NCBI GenBank assembly: GCA_029204225.1
Contig: CM055092.1
Location: 18,250,886-18,314,885, forward strand
Source: Diphasiastrum complanatum
Taxonomy: Eukaryota > Streptophyta > Lycopodiopsida > Lycopodiales > Lycopodiaceae
Direction: 5' to 3'
Length of the DNA: 64,000 nt
Made by a program: the position numbers and the translations under genes. The notes under the pieces are model-generated. The model did no database searches and was not told where the DNA came from. It was given only the letters and a program-made list of their open reading frames with translations. Shown here one piece after another: positions 34,061 to 45,804 of this stretch. Numbering within the stretch: the first letter of the stretch is position 1; every line of letters starts with the position of its first letter.

Positions 34061-34537
34061 TTGAAGGATATTAGTCACTTTCTTATCGACACCCCTGATA
34101 AGGATAGTGATTTTCTTGATGTTGATACTGACGTGATTCGGGATTCCTTCATTTGCTCAAACATTACTGATGATGAATCAATGTATGACATTGAATCGAA
34201 ATGTTTTTTCAATTTGCTTGTGGATTATGTAAATGAAGATGTATATATTACTCCTATGGATTTGTGTAAGTTGTTTGACTATCGTGAGGATGAGGTGCTT
34301 TGTCTATTGTCCGACACAATTTTTGAATGCTCCGATATTGTAGATTTTGAAACTAAAGACTTGGTTCTTGGAATTGATTACAATGATGAGGGTGGACTTC
34401 TAACTGGTGAAGAATGTCTGACAAAAGCTTTGTCAGATTTTGTTTATCATGGACGAAACATGCCATTTGAAGAAGAATTCATGGCAATTCAATCTCAGAT
34501 GGGCTTCCCTCGTTCACTCATGATTCTTGTTTCGTAG
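34061..34537 (+). CDS. Acidic protein of unknown family, probably element-borne
   Basis: 158 codons from the ATG of MKDISHFLIDTPDKDSDFLD. The frame is open upstream to about 33990 (DSDPRIASSLVPSSL), so the true start may be earlier. The protein is rich in Asp and Glu with aromatic clusters (CFFNLLVDYVNEDVYITPMD, LCKLFDYREDEVLCLLSD). After the stop, a second frame carries on with HDSCFVGGHNIDHLDLVVAD and a third with RGGYRQHASSFQRDSGLGYY, which suggests a longer ancestral protein broken by frameshifts. I find no known domain. The setting between mobile-element relics suggests a retroelement accessory or structural protein. Confidence 0.4.
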   Translation: MKDISHFLIDTPDKDSDFLDVDTDVIRDSFICSNITDDESMYDIESKCFFNLLVDYVNEDVYITPMDLCKLFDYREDEVLCLLSDTIFECSDIVDFETKDLVLGIDYNDEGGLLTGEECLTKALSDFVYHGRNMPFEEEFMAIQSQMGFPRSLMILVS

Positions 34538-35242
34538 GAGGCCATAATATTGATCATCTAGATCTGGTTGTAGCCGATGATGAAGAATGCGTAAGTGTTT
34601 TTACTATGATGCCTAAGAATGTTGTTATCTTGTGAATGTGAATGGATTTTTTTAAAGAGTGATTTTCTATTGCACAATGGCCTCGTAATTGATGACTTTG
34701 CTGAATATCGAGGTGGTTATAGACAACATGCTTCCTCGTTCCAGAGGGATAGTGGACTTGGCTACTATATGAGGCATTTGCAAAAGAATGAGATTTTTTT
34801 GCTCATTCTAGGTTCAGCCCAGTTGGGGAGATGCTCATAATAGCTATTAAAGCTTTATCAATTTCACCTACGAGGACATAAATTTGTTAAGACAAATAAG
34901 ATCATTTTTGTCAAGAGATCTTATGTTTTGAACATTCTAGGTTACACTGATGAGAATGTTTCTTCAAGTAGATCTCATTATTCATTGTACTGTACTTATT
35001 TTGAACTTAGTGGAAACAAGGATAATGCACTTCTATTAGATGATGACAATACAACCATTGAAGTAGATACAAAAATTGATGATGAAGAGTGAAAACTTTG
35101 TATTTCGTTATTATACAATCAATACATATACAATGAGTACATATCATTTGATTATGATGCTCTTCTCTCTTGTTCCACGAAATTATTTGTATATGGTACA
35201 TTTTGAAGAAGAATGTGATTTGTTGTTTAGAAATCTTCTATT
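34538..35242. other. Decayed continuation of the acidic ORF, then nothing recognised
   Basis: Short plus-strand fragments up to about 34850 continue the preceding reading in shifted frames. 34850-35242 shows no gene. Confidence 0.3.
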
Positions 35243-35670
35243 TTCTCTCTTATGTGACTTCTCCATCCCCTGTGATGATCAGACACTCAGGCTTCAATAT
35301 GTGTTTGCAAAAAATGTTGTATGATCTCTTAGTATGTGCTGCACATGTCAAAATTGTAATGTTAGTCTTATGCTTGAATCAAAAGATATAGGAAAAATTA
35401 AAAGCGGCTCAAAGCATTTATAATAACATTCAATATCTAAAAATCTATCTTTTCTTAAAATTTTAATGATATTGCCAAGCTTCCTCCATACATCAACTTT
35501 TAGTAATCTAGTTTTGCCACTCACCTCAAAGTCTTGAGCGGCAGCAACGATATCTTTCCAGACTGAGTGTTGAATATTAGTAACCTTACCAGTGTGGTTT
35601 GACATGAGTCGACGTGCTTTTGCTCCTCCTATGCTTGGCTTAGTAGGCATATTTCCTGATTTTCCTTAAA
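35243..35670. repeat. Duplicated segment, copy 1
   Basis: Closely matches 54905-55345 in the same orientation (for example CCAGACACTCAGGCTTC-like start, GTTGTATGATCTCT, TCAAAAGATATAGGAAAAAT). It includes minus-strand coding for an unclassified transposase-like protein. Confidence 0.8.
35348..35650 (-). pseudogene. Fragment of unclassified transposase-like protein
   Basis: 100 codons encode KPSIGGAKARRLMSNHTGKV, NIQHSVWKDIVAAAQDFEVS and KTRLLKVDVWRKLGNIIK. The homologous DNA near 55000-55345 is followed upstream by segments with a CX2C zinc-binding look, so both appear to be pieces of the same protein. The family is not identified; a DDE-type DNA transposon is my best guess. Confidence 0.4.
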
Positions 35671-35689
35671 GCTCTTCATCTTTCTATAT

Positions 35690-36335
35690 TTTGACATGTC
35701 CCTTATGAAGTCGTTGATTACACTGAGACCTTCAGTCCTGTAGTCAAGCATTCTTCTATTCGACTTTTGCTATCTTTTGCCGCTACGGCAGATTTGAAAA
35801 TACATCAAATGGATGTACATGCAGCATATCTCATTGCAGTTATCGTAGAAGACATTTACATGGTGCAACCGGAAGGTTATATTATCAAAGGTAAACACAA
35901 TCATGTGTGTAAACACCATAAAGCACTTTATGGCTTGAAGCAATCTGCTCGAGCATGGTTTCAAAAGATCAATACTTTTCTTATTAATCACGGCTACACA
36001 CTAAGCTCTTCATATTCGAATGTTTACCTCAAAAGAATGCAAGAGTATTTTATTATTATCACTGTATACGTAGACAACACATTGTTTTTCAACAACTGTA
36101 TCGATTTGATAAAAGAGGCTAAGACAATGCTATCTTCCGAAATCGACATGACCGGTCTGGATGAAGCTCATTTCTAGATTGGTATTCAAATCCAAAGAGA
36201 CAAAAACAGAAAGTTGACCTACATTACTCAGTAGAGGTACATCTACAATATGTTAGTCAGATATAATCTGGTGAATTGCAAGTTAGCTCTCTCACCAATG
36301 GAACCAGGTCTCAAATTGTCGAAGGACCAATGTCG
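35690..36335 (+). pseudogene. Ty1/copia reverse transcriptase relic
   Basis: Contains DYTETFSPVVKHSSIRLLLS, HQMDVHAAYLIAVIVEDIYM with VQPEGY, KALYGLKQSARAWFQKINTF, the active-site region ITVYVDNTLFF and EIDMTGLDEAHF followed by IGIQIQRD. The first catalytic Asp is present in MDVHAAYL, but the YVDD box reads YVDN, which would abolish activity. A TAG stop interrupts the frame at 36175, another lies near 36230. Sequence leaves the family after SPMEPGLKLSKDQC at about 36335. Confidence 0.9.
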
Positions 36336-37140
36336 AGATTATGCTGCTACATATAATAACCAATTTTTTCTAATAAATTGCAGCATAGGAAAGAATAAGC
36401 TGAAGCTTCAATGGGTCAAGGGTGGAGGGGTGGGTAGGTAGACTTCGTTTGAAAAAAAAAAAACGAGTCTATGAAGCTGATAGTACATGATCATGTTGTT
36501 GTCCCTAAACAACAAAAATGAAGAGAGAGGATGAATGATGACTCCATGTAGATGAACTATGAGATGCCACCAACAGTGAGACTTAATGAGGAAGCATACC
36601 TGCCCTTTGATTTTAAAAGAAATGATTCAATAATTGTAATTGAGCGAAAGCTCATACTCACCAACATTGAGGAGTAAGATCATTACTATCAACTTTTTTT
36701 TCAACGATCTATATGATATATGTCGTCTTTTGTAAATTCTAATGGTGAATTTCAATATCTTTGTAGGCTTCATTCAAGCATTGATAATAATTAAATACCT
36801 TAAGAGGACTTCCAAGGAGAGTACCTTAAGGTGTTCTGCAATAATGACATTATCAAATGGTATGATTCTAGAATGGAATTTATGGTCAAATACGCTTTGC
36901 GAATTTGCATTTGTTGTCGCTAAAAGTATTACTATAGATAATGGATTCTTTGTGACACTCCACGACACCCCCCACACTGTCAAAGTATGGGGTACATGAC
37001 TATCAAAGAATTCAACCATATGTTGTCATGCAATCTACAAGATTCAGACGTGCAAGCACATGAGAACCACCACTTTCCTCGCATACACCACTCGTGAACT
37101 TGCATGAAGATATGTCCCGAGGAGACTTTACATCACATGA
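36336..37140. other. No recognised gene
   Basis: AT-rich with a poly-A stretch at 36452-36463. It leads into the CACTA fragment at 37150. Confidence 0.3.
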
Positions 37141-37149
37141 TACGAGGGG

Positions 37150-38372
37150 GACATGGATGACATAATGGATACATTCTTCACAAACCCACCCGAGGCCACA
37201 TTGACAAGGGAAGAAGAGATGATGCATGGCTTGGCATCCACTCCTTTGTACGAGGGTGCACAAATGTCAAAGTTGCGAGCTTGTTTGCTACTTTTGAACT
37301 TGAAAACTAAGTATGGGTGGTCGGATGCGAGTGTCACAGTTGTTTGAGTAAGCTTGCTTGCATGATGTGTGTTATAGACAAATTGCTATAATCTTGTTTA
37401 ATTTTTAATTCATGCTTTGTGAGAAACTATATATAACTAATTACATAAATTTATATTTTGTCATGATTTGCTCAAGAAAATGTTGCCCCCAAATAACACC
37501 ATGGCATGGATTACAAGAGCATCCATGCATGTCCCAATGATTGCATCTTATATCGAGATGAGTTTGAGGAGACAAACACGTGTCCACACTATGGGGAACA
37601 CTACTACATGCAAGATTTACAAGGAGCGACCATACTCGCCAAGGTGGTAAGACATTTTCCCATCATACCCAGGATATGCCACATATTTAAGTGTAATTCC
37701 ATCGCGGAGCTAATGACATGACATTCGAGCAATCATTTATCTGACGATACTATGAGGATCCTTGCCGATTCTCCAACATGGAAGCATGTGGATGCTACTT
37801 GGCATGAGTTTAGGGATGAGCCTCGCCATTTGCATTTGGGGTTAGCCATGGATGGTGTGAATCCATTCAGTTTGCGCTCCACATCATGGTCCACTTGGCC
37901 GATTGTCCTTGTAAACTACAACATCCCCTCTTGGCTAAGTATAAAAAAGGAGCACCTAATGCTTGCCCTTCTAATCCCCATAAAATACAAGGCAGAAAAT
38001 ATGGACGTGTATATGGCTCCCTTGATAGATGAGCTAAAAAATCTATGGCAAGGAGTTCAAGTGAGCGATATATCAAGACCACTGAGACAAATAAATTTTG
38101 TGTTAAAGGGGATCTTGATGTGGACGATGCATGACTTTTCTGGCTATGGGAAATGTTCAGGTGAGATATCCTTGCTATTGATTTGATTCATGGTATTATA
38201 TTAAATTTTATGTACATTCACAATTTTTTTTTCAATTTGAACATTCGACTCATGATTAAGTTGGTTTTTGTGTCTCAATGTAGGGCTCCAAACTAGTTGT
38301 TACAATGTGTGCCCCGTTTGTGGCGAGTATTTGCAAGCACGTCACTCACAACATATGCGAAAGTTGCGGTAA
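37150..38372 (+). pseudogene. CACTA transposase (tnp2) fragment, copy 2
   Basis: Plus-strand pieces: MDTFFTNPPEATLTREEEMM and SKLRACLLLLNLKTKYGWSD (37153-37347), an intron at about 37348-37470, GMDYKSIHACPNDCILYRDE with LQGATILAKVVRHFPIIPRI (37500-37680), LHLGLAMDGVNPFSLRSTSW and STWPIVLVNYNIPSWLSIKK (37800-37950), MDVYMAPLIDELKNLWQGVQ, LKGILMWTMHDFSGYGKCSG (to 38160), a second intron, and TSCYNVCPVCGEYLQARHSQ from 38284. The order is the same as in the copies at 31.6 and 63 kb. Missing bits and stops (in the CPICG region and before DDTMRIL) show it is inactive, and nothing of the C-terminal half follows. Confidence 0.85.
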
Positions 38373-38949
38373 TGCCAAAAATCTTTTTCTCCTTTGTAAT
38401 AATCATAAAAGTCTATTTCTTTCATTAGCATGTATTCTAAAGCATAAAGTAAGGTATAGACTATATACAATTAAGAACTTCAAAAAAGAACTATACAAAA
38501 TTTTCCTTGGAGTATTGCCCAGTCTAGACTAGAATTTCTAGGTCTTTTGGTGAAATACCAAGAAATAACCATTTAGGGCAAGTTTAGGGGGAATGGCCAA
38601 ATGACATTTGAGCATGTATATAAAGTAGTAGCAGCATGGAGAACATATCTTTTGATGTGGAGAATTCATCTCTTATGATTCTATGTTCATCTCATGTGTT
38701 TTTGTCTTGATATCTTGAGTCTCTATTTGTAGAATGATGATTTTCTTGTTGATCTTGCTTTCACACATGTGAAGAATAGTAGGTTGTTGTTGTAGTATGG
38801 ACAGGGATAGTACCTTACTGTAATTAAGTGTTTATGATCAAATCATTATGCATTTCTAAGTTCTATCATGCATAAAATAGCAATTTCTATCTTCTAGCTA
38901 TAAATTCTAGATGTGCAACCAGATTTTGCTAAGATCTTGTTGATCCATC
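38373..38949. other. No gene seen
   Basis: AT-rich, no motif recognised. Confidence 0.4.
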
Positions 38950-40263
38950 TGATTTTTTCACACATCTTTCATTTGGAATTTGAACGCTTCAAGCTCCTAC
39001 GACAACCTATCGTTCTCTGCAATAGCATTGGTGTATTTGATGTGAGACTCGACTCATGTGCATTGTACATGTACAGATGAAGCTGTAGGTCAAGTGTTGA
39101 CGTCTTTCTGCTCCTTGAGTCTCATAATGTCTTTCATCAAAAATCTAATATTTTTCTAGGCCTGGGTGTACTCTGGATGTGTAGAAGGCTCCATAAAAAA
39201 TCTGGGGTTGAGCATTTCTTTTGGAATGCTTCTTGAAATACATCATGTACATTATTCCAATTGAATATGTTGATCCTTATTGGGCCTGTTGTATCGTAGC
39301 AATTATGGACAACTTTGGAAGCAATACGCTTCTGCTTCTCGATGTCGAGCTGTGCTCGCATATTTATATTTTTTGATTTGTTTTACTCCACCATTTTAGT
39401 GAGCTTATTGATTTTAACTTCAGTTTTTTTTTTGTTTATTATTGGCCTTGTCGAGCTCGACATTCATCTTCAAAAAATCCATCTCTGCCTTTGTCTAGGC
39501 CTTCTTATGAATGGACACCAATGTGTCATAGTATTTTGACTGTAACTAGCTATGTTGTTTCATTAGTGCAACGGGTGGATACTCCAACCCTTTAACTCTG
39601 TTCATCTGTTACAAAGGTCCCTTTGTTTAAAGAATGCCATAATTGTTGTTCCACATTTGTCATATGTCATTTGTCCTCATTTGACTCAGTTATATGATTT
39701 TTTTTTTTCTGATTAGAAAGCTGAGGTTGACTGTATCATGCTACTACTGCGCCATTGTATCTTGAGATTCATCGGGGGTCTCATCAATGTCAGATTGCTG
39801 ATTATTGGCTCCATAGTGTAGTCGACCAAATTATTAGCAGTCATATCAGCAAGCATGTCCTTTGTCAACTCAAGCACTATTTCTATTAAAACAATGTTGA
39901 GTTTTGGTGGTGTGACTTCTTCAATTATAACCACCATGTATTTCTCCTGAACAACTGGAGGCAATGTTCTTCTTTCTTGCATCAAGGGCAACTCTATCTC
40001 ATTTGGCAAGTTAAAATGCTAGCACACATGGCTGATTTGAGCTCCGATTTTAACAAACTTCTCGTGTTTAATATGTGAAAGGCCTTGAATGCAATGGAAG
40101 CAAAATTATTACCAATTCTTTGGCAAAGATCATTTGATATAAGTTGCAACATCCTTTTTGACCATACAATGTTTTGCACATAATTTTTGTATGCATATAG
40201 CTCACATGTTGCAAACTTTAAAAAACATCTTGAATTGAACCTGATTTGAGCTATAAATGTCAT
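38950..40263 (-). pseudogene. Decayed coiled-coil ORF, probably of a retroelement
   Basis: The minus strand can be read, with many stops, as one protein: 40263-39994 (TFIAQIRFNSRCFLKFATCE, LLKSELKSAMCASILT), 40009-39713 (NEIELPLMQERRTLPPVVQE), then heptad-rich pieces TKAEMDFLKMNVELDKANNK near 39450, FLMKDIMRLKEQKDVNT near 39130 and AIAENDRLS near 39020. An intact portion at 39361-39137 reads HDVFQEAFQKKCSTPDFLWS. The layout (helical domain, Pro-rich acidic linker, coiled coil) resembles ORFs A and B at 5.7-12 kb, but I see no direct sequence identity. The function is unknown. Confidence 0.4.
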
Positions 40264-40915
40264 GTTCCTTGAGCTGTAAAAAATATTAGGATAGAGGGGT
40301 AAAAATATTAGGATTTCTTTACGTCAGGTTGGTGCATTTATTTTCATGCCTTGCGAGCACTCTCATCCCTCAGCTATGCCCTCCGGATCACGAGGGATTC
40401 ACTTGCTAGAATGCCCTCAAATAAATGCACCACCTATTACATAAACACTTTTGGATTTGATGAACAAAACTGATCCCCTCCATTTTCTTCAACAAAACAA
40501 AATAGAAAACAAAACCATATAATGGATAGTCTGGTGGCTAAAAATTTTGAATTAGTTTGGCGCCATTTCACCCGTCGCATGTCCACGTAATCAGCAGCAA
40601 CCCTAAATTGAAGAAGACTATAATGATGATCCTCTTCTCTTTTTCTCATTCACTGCTGCTCTCACTATTTTCGCGCATTACCATCCTCCTCCTGCTACTC
40701 TTCTACTAAGAGCACCGATCTCAGAGGGTTCATTTACCTACTCTGCAATCAAGGTCGACGCAGCATTGCAATAAGGTTGAACGTACAGGCCTCACGCGCA
40801 TCAGCGTGCATTGCCCTCCCTGCGGCATTTCTTATTCGGTTTATTAGAGCTTAACAGTCGATATAGGTGACTCAGCCGGTGGGTACGTACCTGTGTATCT
40901 TTTTGTGGCAGGAGA
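40264..40915. promoter_or_regulatory. Upstream region of the expansin gene
   Basis: No ORF of note. This interval must hold the promoter and 5' untranslated region of the expansin gene at 40916. I could not single out a convincing TATA box or start site. Confidence 0.35.
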
Positions 40916-42264
40916 ATGGATCGTTCCATGACACTATCAGCTTCATTGGCGACGATGTTAATTCTAAGCTGTTACCAAGGTTCGCAAGCACAAGATTCAT
41001 CTGAATCCTCTTGGAATGAAGCACATGCTACGTTTTATGGAGGCAGTGACGCAACAGGCACAATGGGTAAGTCACTGGCCTTACCTGTACAAGGAGAACA
41101 CACATTGTTTAACAGCAAAAATTCTTTGAACTTTGAATTCCTTAATGACACTCTTCGAGTCATACTTCTCGTTGTAATCTCTCTGCTGTGATTAGATGGC
41201 GCATGCGGATATGGCAACCTCTACAGCCAGGGTTACGGTACAAATACAGCGGCACTCAGCACGGTATTGTTTAAGAATGGTGCAGCTTGCGGTGGATGCT
41301 ACGAAATCAAGTGTTGGAACGATACCCAGTGGTGCAACCCTGGAAACCCATCTGTGTTTATTACGGCTACAAACTTATGCCCTCCAAACGACGCCCTTCC
41401 CAATGACAATGGAGGTTGGTGCAACGTTCCCAGAGAACACTTTGATATGTCACAGCCGGCGTTCTCTCAAATCGCTTTTTGGCGTGCAGGCATTGTACCT
41501 GTTCTCTATCGAAGGTAGCACCTTAAAAAGTCGTCTTTCCTTCGTAGATATACTCTGAGACTTGCCGAATGTTGCATATCTCATTTGAGGTCACCGAATT
41601 TTATTGTCAATATTAGCTAGCACTATATCATTCCAATCACAATCTACTAAACTTATCACTATTGTAAGATACTGTAACATATTCATGCACTTCGTTATTC
41701 TGATCTGTTCGACCTAGCCTGGAACTAAAATTTATTTGTAATCAATGATTGAGAACTGCTGCTAGTACATTTCAGCATTCGCTATAATTGGGATATATGC
41801 ATTCAAACGGATGCGTTCCTGCACTTCCTATATCATAATATTATATTGCTATATGATATTCATTAAAAGTCACATTTCTAGAGATTAGTAGCTTAAAATT
41901 TTAGCAATTAGAACCTTTTGACGTCAAAAGTCTGAAATATATCATTGATGCTTGTAGAGTGCCATGTCAAAAACAAGGAGGTATCCGTTTCACCATCAAC
42001 GGCAACCCCTGGTTTAATCTCGTGCTGGTCAGTAATGTGGGTGGCGTGGGCGACATATCTGCTGTTTCAGTTAAAGGTTGCGAAACGGGCTGGATTAGCA
42101 TGAAGCGAAACTGGGGACAGAACTGGGAATGTAACACTGTACTAGTAGGCCAAAGTTTATCCTTTCAAGTCACGACAGCCGATGGAATGCAAATCACGTC
42201 GTACGATGTTGCCCCTTTAAATTGGCAGTTTGGTCAAACCTTCAGTGGAAATCAGTTCTACTGA
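40916..42264 (+). CDS. Alpha-expansin, three exons
   Basis: Joined exons 40916-41066, 41196-41514 and 41958-42264 give 258 codons plus stop, the usual alpha-expansin length. Introns are GT-AG and sit at the two classical alpha-expansin sites: after GTM and inside the RR|VPC region. A hydrophobic signal peptide ([19 protein letters not shown]) precedes the mature start [12 protein letters not shown]. Domain 1 has the [20 protein letters not shown] block, paired cysteines, the alpha-type insertion around WCNP and the HFD motif (REHFDMS). Domain 2 has [34 protein letters not shown] and the ending FSGNQFY. Expansins loosen cellulose-xyloglucan contacts in the wall without hydrolysis during growth. 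No stop or frameshift is present. The truncated copy at 21.2-22.9 kb is its duplicate. Confidence 0.95.
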
Positions 42265-43203
42265 GGAATGGCATATTTCTCAATGTTGCTCATTACAAAC
42301 AAACTTCACAGATGATTTTCAACACTTTCTGGTAGACATATATCGGTTTAGAGATTTTTTTGATTCTTCAAACATAAACGTTAGGAGCCTATTCCATAAT
42401 ATTCCAAATGCAGAAATTTCACAACTTAATTCAGTCTAGAACTTGTTACCTTTGCAATAGAGCATATTGTTTCCACCATCCATCGTGGATATTCAGCATC
42501 GCGCACGTGAACTTCTTTTCCATTTACTCATCGAACAAAAAATCATTTCTGTTTGGTCCAATATGTGTCATGTTGATATATGGATTAGAGCTAGAGAGAA
42601 ATCAAATACAAATTATTCGGGTTCGTGATAATGTATCATATGTCTCGTTGGATTTCATGTATCTTGATGGGAATGAGTCTTAGTTATGTGAAAACACATT
42701 AGCAATCATAGGTTATGTCTGATCATAAGACTACCTTTCCAGTTTGCATGTGGTCATAATGGAAGAAAATCATCATCATTTTTTATGATCTTATGCAGAA
42801 GAGTTATGTTTTGAGATTTTGAAATGCCAGCAGTAGAATTTCATGATCATCAAATAATGAACTTGAAGAAAATTAGCAAGAAATACAGAACAGACATCAC
42901 CGTTATTGCTGACTATAAATGTCCCACCATTCCACCACAACTGGAAATATATTTTACAAGCTTATATTCTGTAGATTTTCATGGTGTCCTCATGCCACTT
43001 TCAATAAACTAGTGAATCTCATCTAACATCAATATCGGAAGGGTGAAAAAGGTTGGTTCGCAAAATCCACCATTACGCACCTGAAAACTACTAGCCTTTC
43101 TGTCAGCCCACAAGCATGGGAAATTCTGAGAGCAGCTGGTCTTTCTTGCGAAAGTTATTATTGTCATTATTGCACGGGGTCATTGTTGTAGGTGGTGGAA
43201 GTC
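42265..43203 (+). other. 3' untranslated and downstream region of the expansin gene
   Basis: No gene. Much of it is paralogous to 21825-22880, so it was copied together with exon 3. The polyadenylation point cannot be placed. Confidence 0.6.
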
Positions 43204-43780
43204 TTGTAGCTGATTGTAGTCCTTGGAAGGAGCTAATGGTTCCGTAGTGCGTTTATCAATAACTTCTCGATTGTTCTTGCGGAAAGCACTCGATAATCAG
43301 AAGACAAAATCTTGGAGATATCTCCTCAAAGTAGATATATCATATTAATGCCACGTAAGCTTCAAGCTTTTTCTTTTGAGGCTATATTAGGCACCAAATA
43401 AGCTAGATTTGTGTACAGGAATCAGGAAGAGTTTTAGTGGTTGAATTCCTTCAAGAAATGCTTTTGTCAAGATAGTGTGCACGGAGATAATTCTGGTCTT
43501 TAATCACTCAAGGAAGGTGTAGAAGTATGGTGCTATATATAACATGTCCAATATATGATGTTATAGTATGGCACTTAATGCTAGCATGGGTCTTTCTTAG
43601 CATAGAAGACAAAGTTCAATCCAACATAATATTTCCTTCTTGAAATTTATAAAATTCTATAATCTATATCGCTCATACAGCCATTCATCAAGACACATCT
43701 GTAAATCTTGGAAATTACTTGCATTTGAGCAAATGATATACAAAATCAAACACATTGGATGATGTTGTCATGGGACTCTC
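43204..43780 (-). repeat. Copia LTR-like repeat, third copy
   Basis: Closely matches 29711-30316 from TGTAGTCCTTGGA (43224) onward. The right end is followed by CTCCTAGTTTTTTT, which on the minus strand resembles a purine-rich tract next to an LTR. Confidence 0.65.
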
Positions 43781-44310
43781 CTAGTTTTTTTAAACACATC
43801 TGCATAGCTAGTTAAGGATTTTAACACTTCTTGGCCTTTCCCAAACCTTTCTAACTTCTTCCATAGTCAACATCTTAGCAGAGGATAAATTCTAAGATGA
43901 GAGGGTGGCTTTTACATACTAATTGGCCATGTATCAGCCTCCCCATATCACATTGTATTTCCCCAACCCATTTGTGGTTGATGCTAATAATCTTGGAAAT
44001 TACTTGCATTCCAGAAAATGATATACAAAATCAAACACATTGGATGATATTATATCATTTATTAGCAGAATAATTGGCATGTGTGGACCACACTTAGACA
44101 CTTGTCACGGGACTCTCCTACTTTTTTAAAACACATCTCCATAGCTAGTTAAGGATTTTTACGCTTCTTGGCCTTGCCCAAAGCTTTGTAAGTTCTTCCA
44201 TAGTCAAAAACTTAGCGGAGAATAAATTCTAAGATGAGAGTCTGGCTTTTACATCCTAATTGGCCATATATCACCCTCCCCACATCACATTGCATTTCCC
44301 CTACCCATTT
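43695..44310. repeat. Direct duplication of about 300 bp
   Basis: 43695-43980 and 43985-44310 share AATCTTGGAAATTACTTGCA, CACATTGGATGAT, CATAGCTAGTTAAGGATTTT, TTCTAAGATGAGAG and CATCACATTG in the same order. The second unit holds about 45 bases (around 44055-44100) that the first lacks. Confidence 0.8.
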
Positions 44311-44426
44311 GTCAGGGTCATTTAGTGTGAGTTTCATTATTTGTAAAACCAGAGAAAAAAAAAGAGCTGAAGAAAAGTTAAGAGAGATTGGAAGAGTTAA
44401 GGTGACAAACATTTTTATGTACATAT

Positions 44427-44427
44427 A

Positions 44428-44470
<43 letters not shown>
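44427..44470. repeat. GT/AT microsatellite
   Basis: Compound GTGTGT and ATATAT tract. Weaker TG-rich sequence continues near 44595-44670. Confidence 0.9.
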
Positions 44471-44471
<1 letters not shown>

Positions 44472-44759
44472 TACTAAAAACGTTTGCCCATCGTTCACGG
44501 GTGAGGCCAACTGATCTAGTTGACAGCCGTTGATTTGGATGATGGCTGATGGTTTAGGAGAAAAGCCGATGGTCGTTGACGGGTGGCTGATGTATGTGTA
44601 TGTATATACGTGAGTGCATGTGTTTATATATGTGTGTGTATTCGTGAGAGTGCATATATCTGTGCATGTGTGTGGGTAGTCTAGCATAGTGTGCCCGCTG
44701 ATGGCAGGCGGTCGATAATGTGTGTGGCGCGAAATACGTTTTCAAGCATACAACATCGG

Positions 44760-45340
44760 AACTGAGCAACAATGGGTCTGGTGGGTTTGTGTTGAGCCCA
44801 CGAACCTTTGGACACCTACCGTCTGAGGTACTGAACCGTTCGGAGGCCGGTTTAGTCCTGTAGATTTTGATTCTACACTGAAAATGGCATAACTTTTTAG
44901 TGGTAAGTCCAAATTTAGCGGATTTTGGTGCATCGGAAAGCGCTCAACAAGGGCTTTCCATTGATATGTTAGATGACATACTTTTGAGCCACGATTAAAA
45001 AGTTATGGCAAGTGAAAAGTATTAGTGTTATAATATTTTAATAATATAAACTACATCTTGCACGAATTCTTAAAGGGACTTTTTGGAGCCCAAAACTCCT
45101 CTAATGTCCCAGCATTACGTTTAGGGTTTCTAGTTTAGATGCATGTTTCGCTATGAGTATTGAACCATTTGGTTTGTATCGGCGTGCAGCATAGGACAAA
45201 ATAGAGGGTTTGAAAAATGGACTCTGTTTGCCAACACAGGACCAATTCTCGGGAATGTTAGAAAGTAGTCCATTTAGTGGCATTCCCACCAACAGATAGG
45301 GCATTGTCAGACAAACGGCATTGGAAATGAGCTGCAAATG
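44760..45340. repeat. Host repeat split by the chromovirus, left part
   Basis: 44765-44815 (GGGTTTGTGTTGAGCCCA) is paralogous to DNA at 51531-51575 right of the chromovirus, and 45100-45335 (GGACCAATTCTCGGGAATGT, AAAGTAGTCCATTTAGTGGC) is paralogous to 51640-51860. So the chromovirus sits in a degenerate tandem repeat with units of several hundred bases. Confidence 0.75.
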
Positions 45341-45758
45341 AGTTACGAATAGAGCCTCAGCTGATCTAGAATTAAGCTATCAAAGCATCACATAAGCAAG
45401 ACTTAACCCTAGAAAGCAGGAAAGAGAGAGATTAAGGAGGCTAAAGAGATAGATCAATATCATCAGCTGAATGACAAATGACACAGTTTCCCTACTTATA
45501 GCCAAGAGGAAGCCCTAAAAGGAAGCCTCTAGTGGCTAGGGCCCAACTGGGAGGGATAATAGTGCGCCCTCCAAGAAGGCCCCCACTCTCCAGTAATATG
45601 TCCAAATGGCCTAATAATGAATAATAAGGCCAAAGGCCAACCATATAGTCTGAATGTCACTAATGAATAAAAAAGGGCCCAAGGCTTGCTTATGCATAAA
45701 GTAAAGTAACTGTAAATGTAAATGGACGCGGCAAATGTAATGAGCCAAGTCCATAACT
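45341..45758 (-). repeat. Chromovirus 3' LTR
   Basis: 418 bases. On the minus strand it begins AGTTATGGACTTGGC and ends ATTCGTAACT, so the terminal dinucleotides are AG and CT with a 5-base terminal inverted repeat AGTTA/TAACT. Confidence 0.95.
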
Positions 45759-45766
45759 CTCCCTGA
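45759..45766 (-). other. Chromovirus polypurine tract
   Basis: The minus strand reads TCAGGGAG directly before the LTR start AGTTATGG. Confidence 0.65.
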
Positions 45767-45804
45767 CACAAAAAAAAGAACCAACTACCGAAAAGATAAC
45801 CGGA

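Noticed and set aside
44415-44687. Ty- and His-rich peptides in the TG-rich region
   Set aside because: Translation of a microsatellite.
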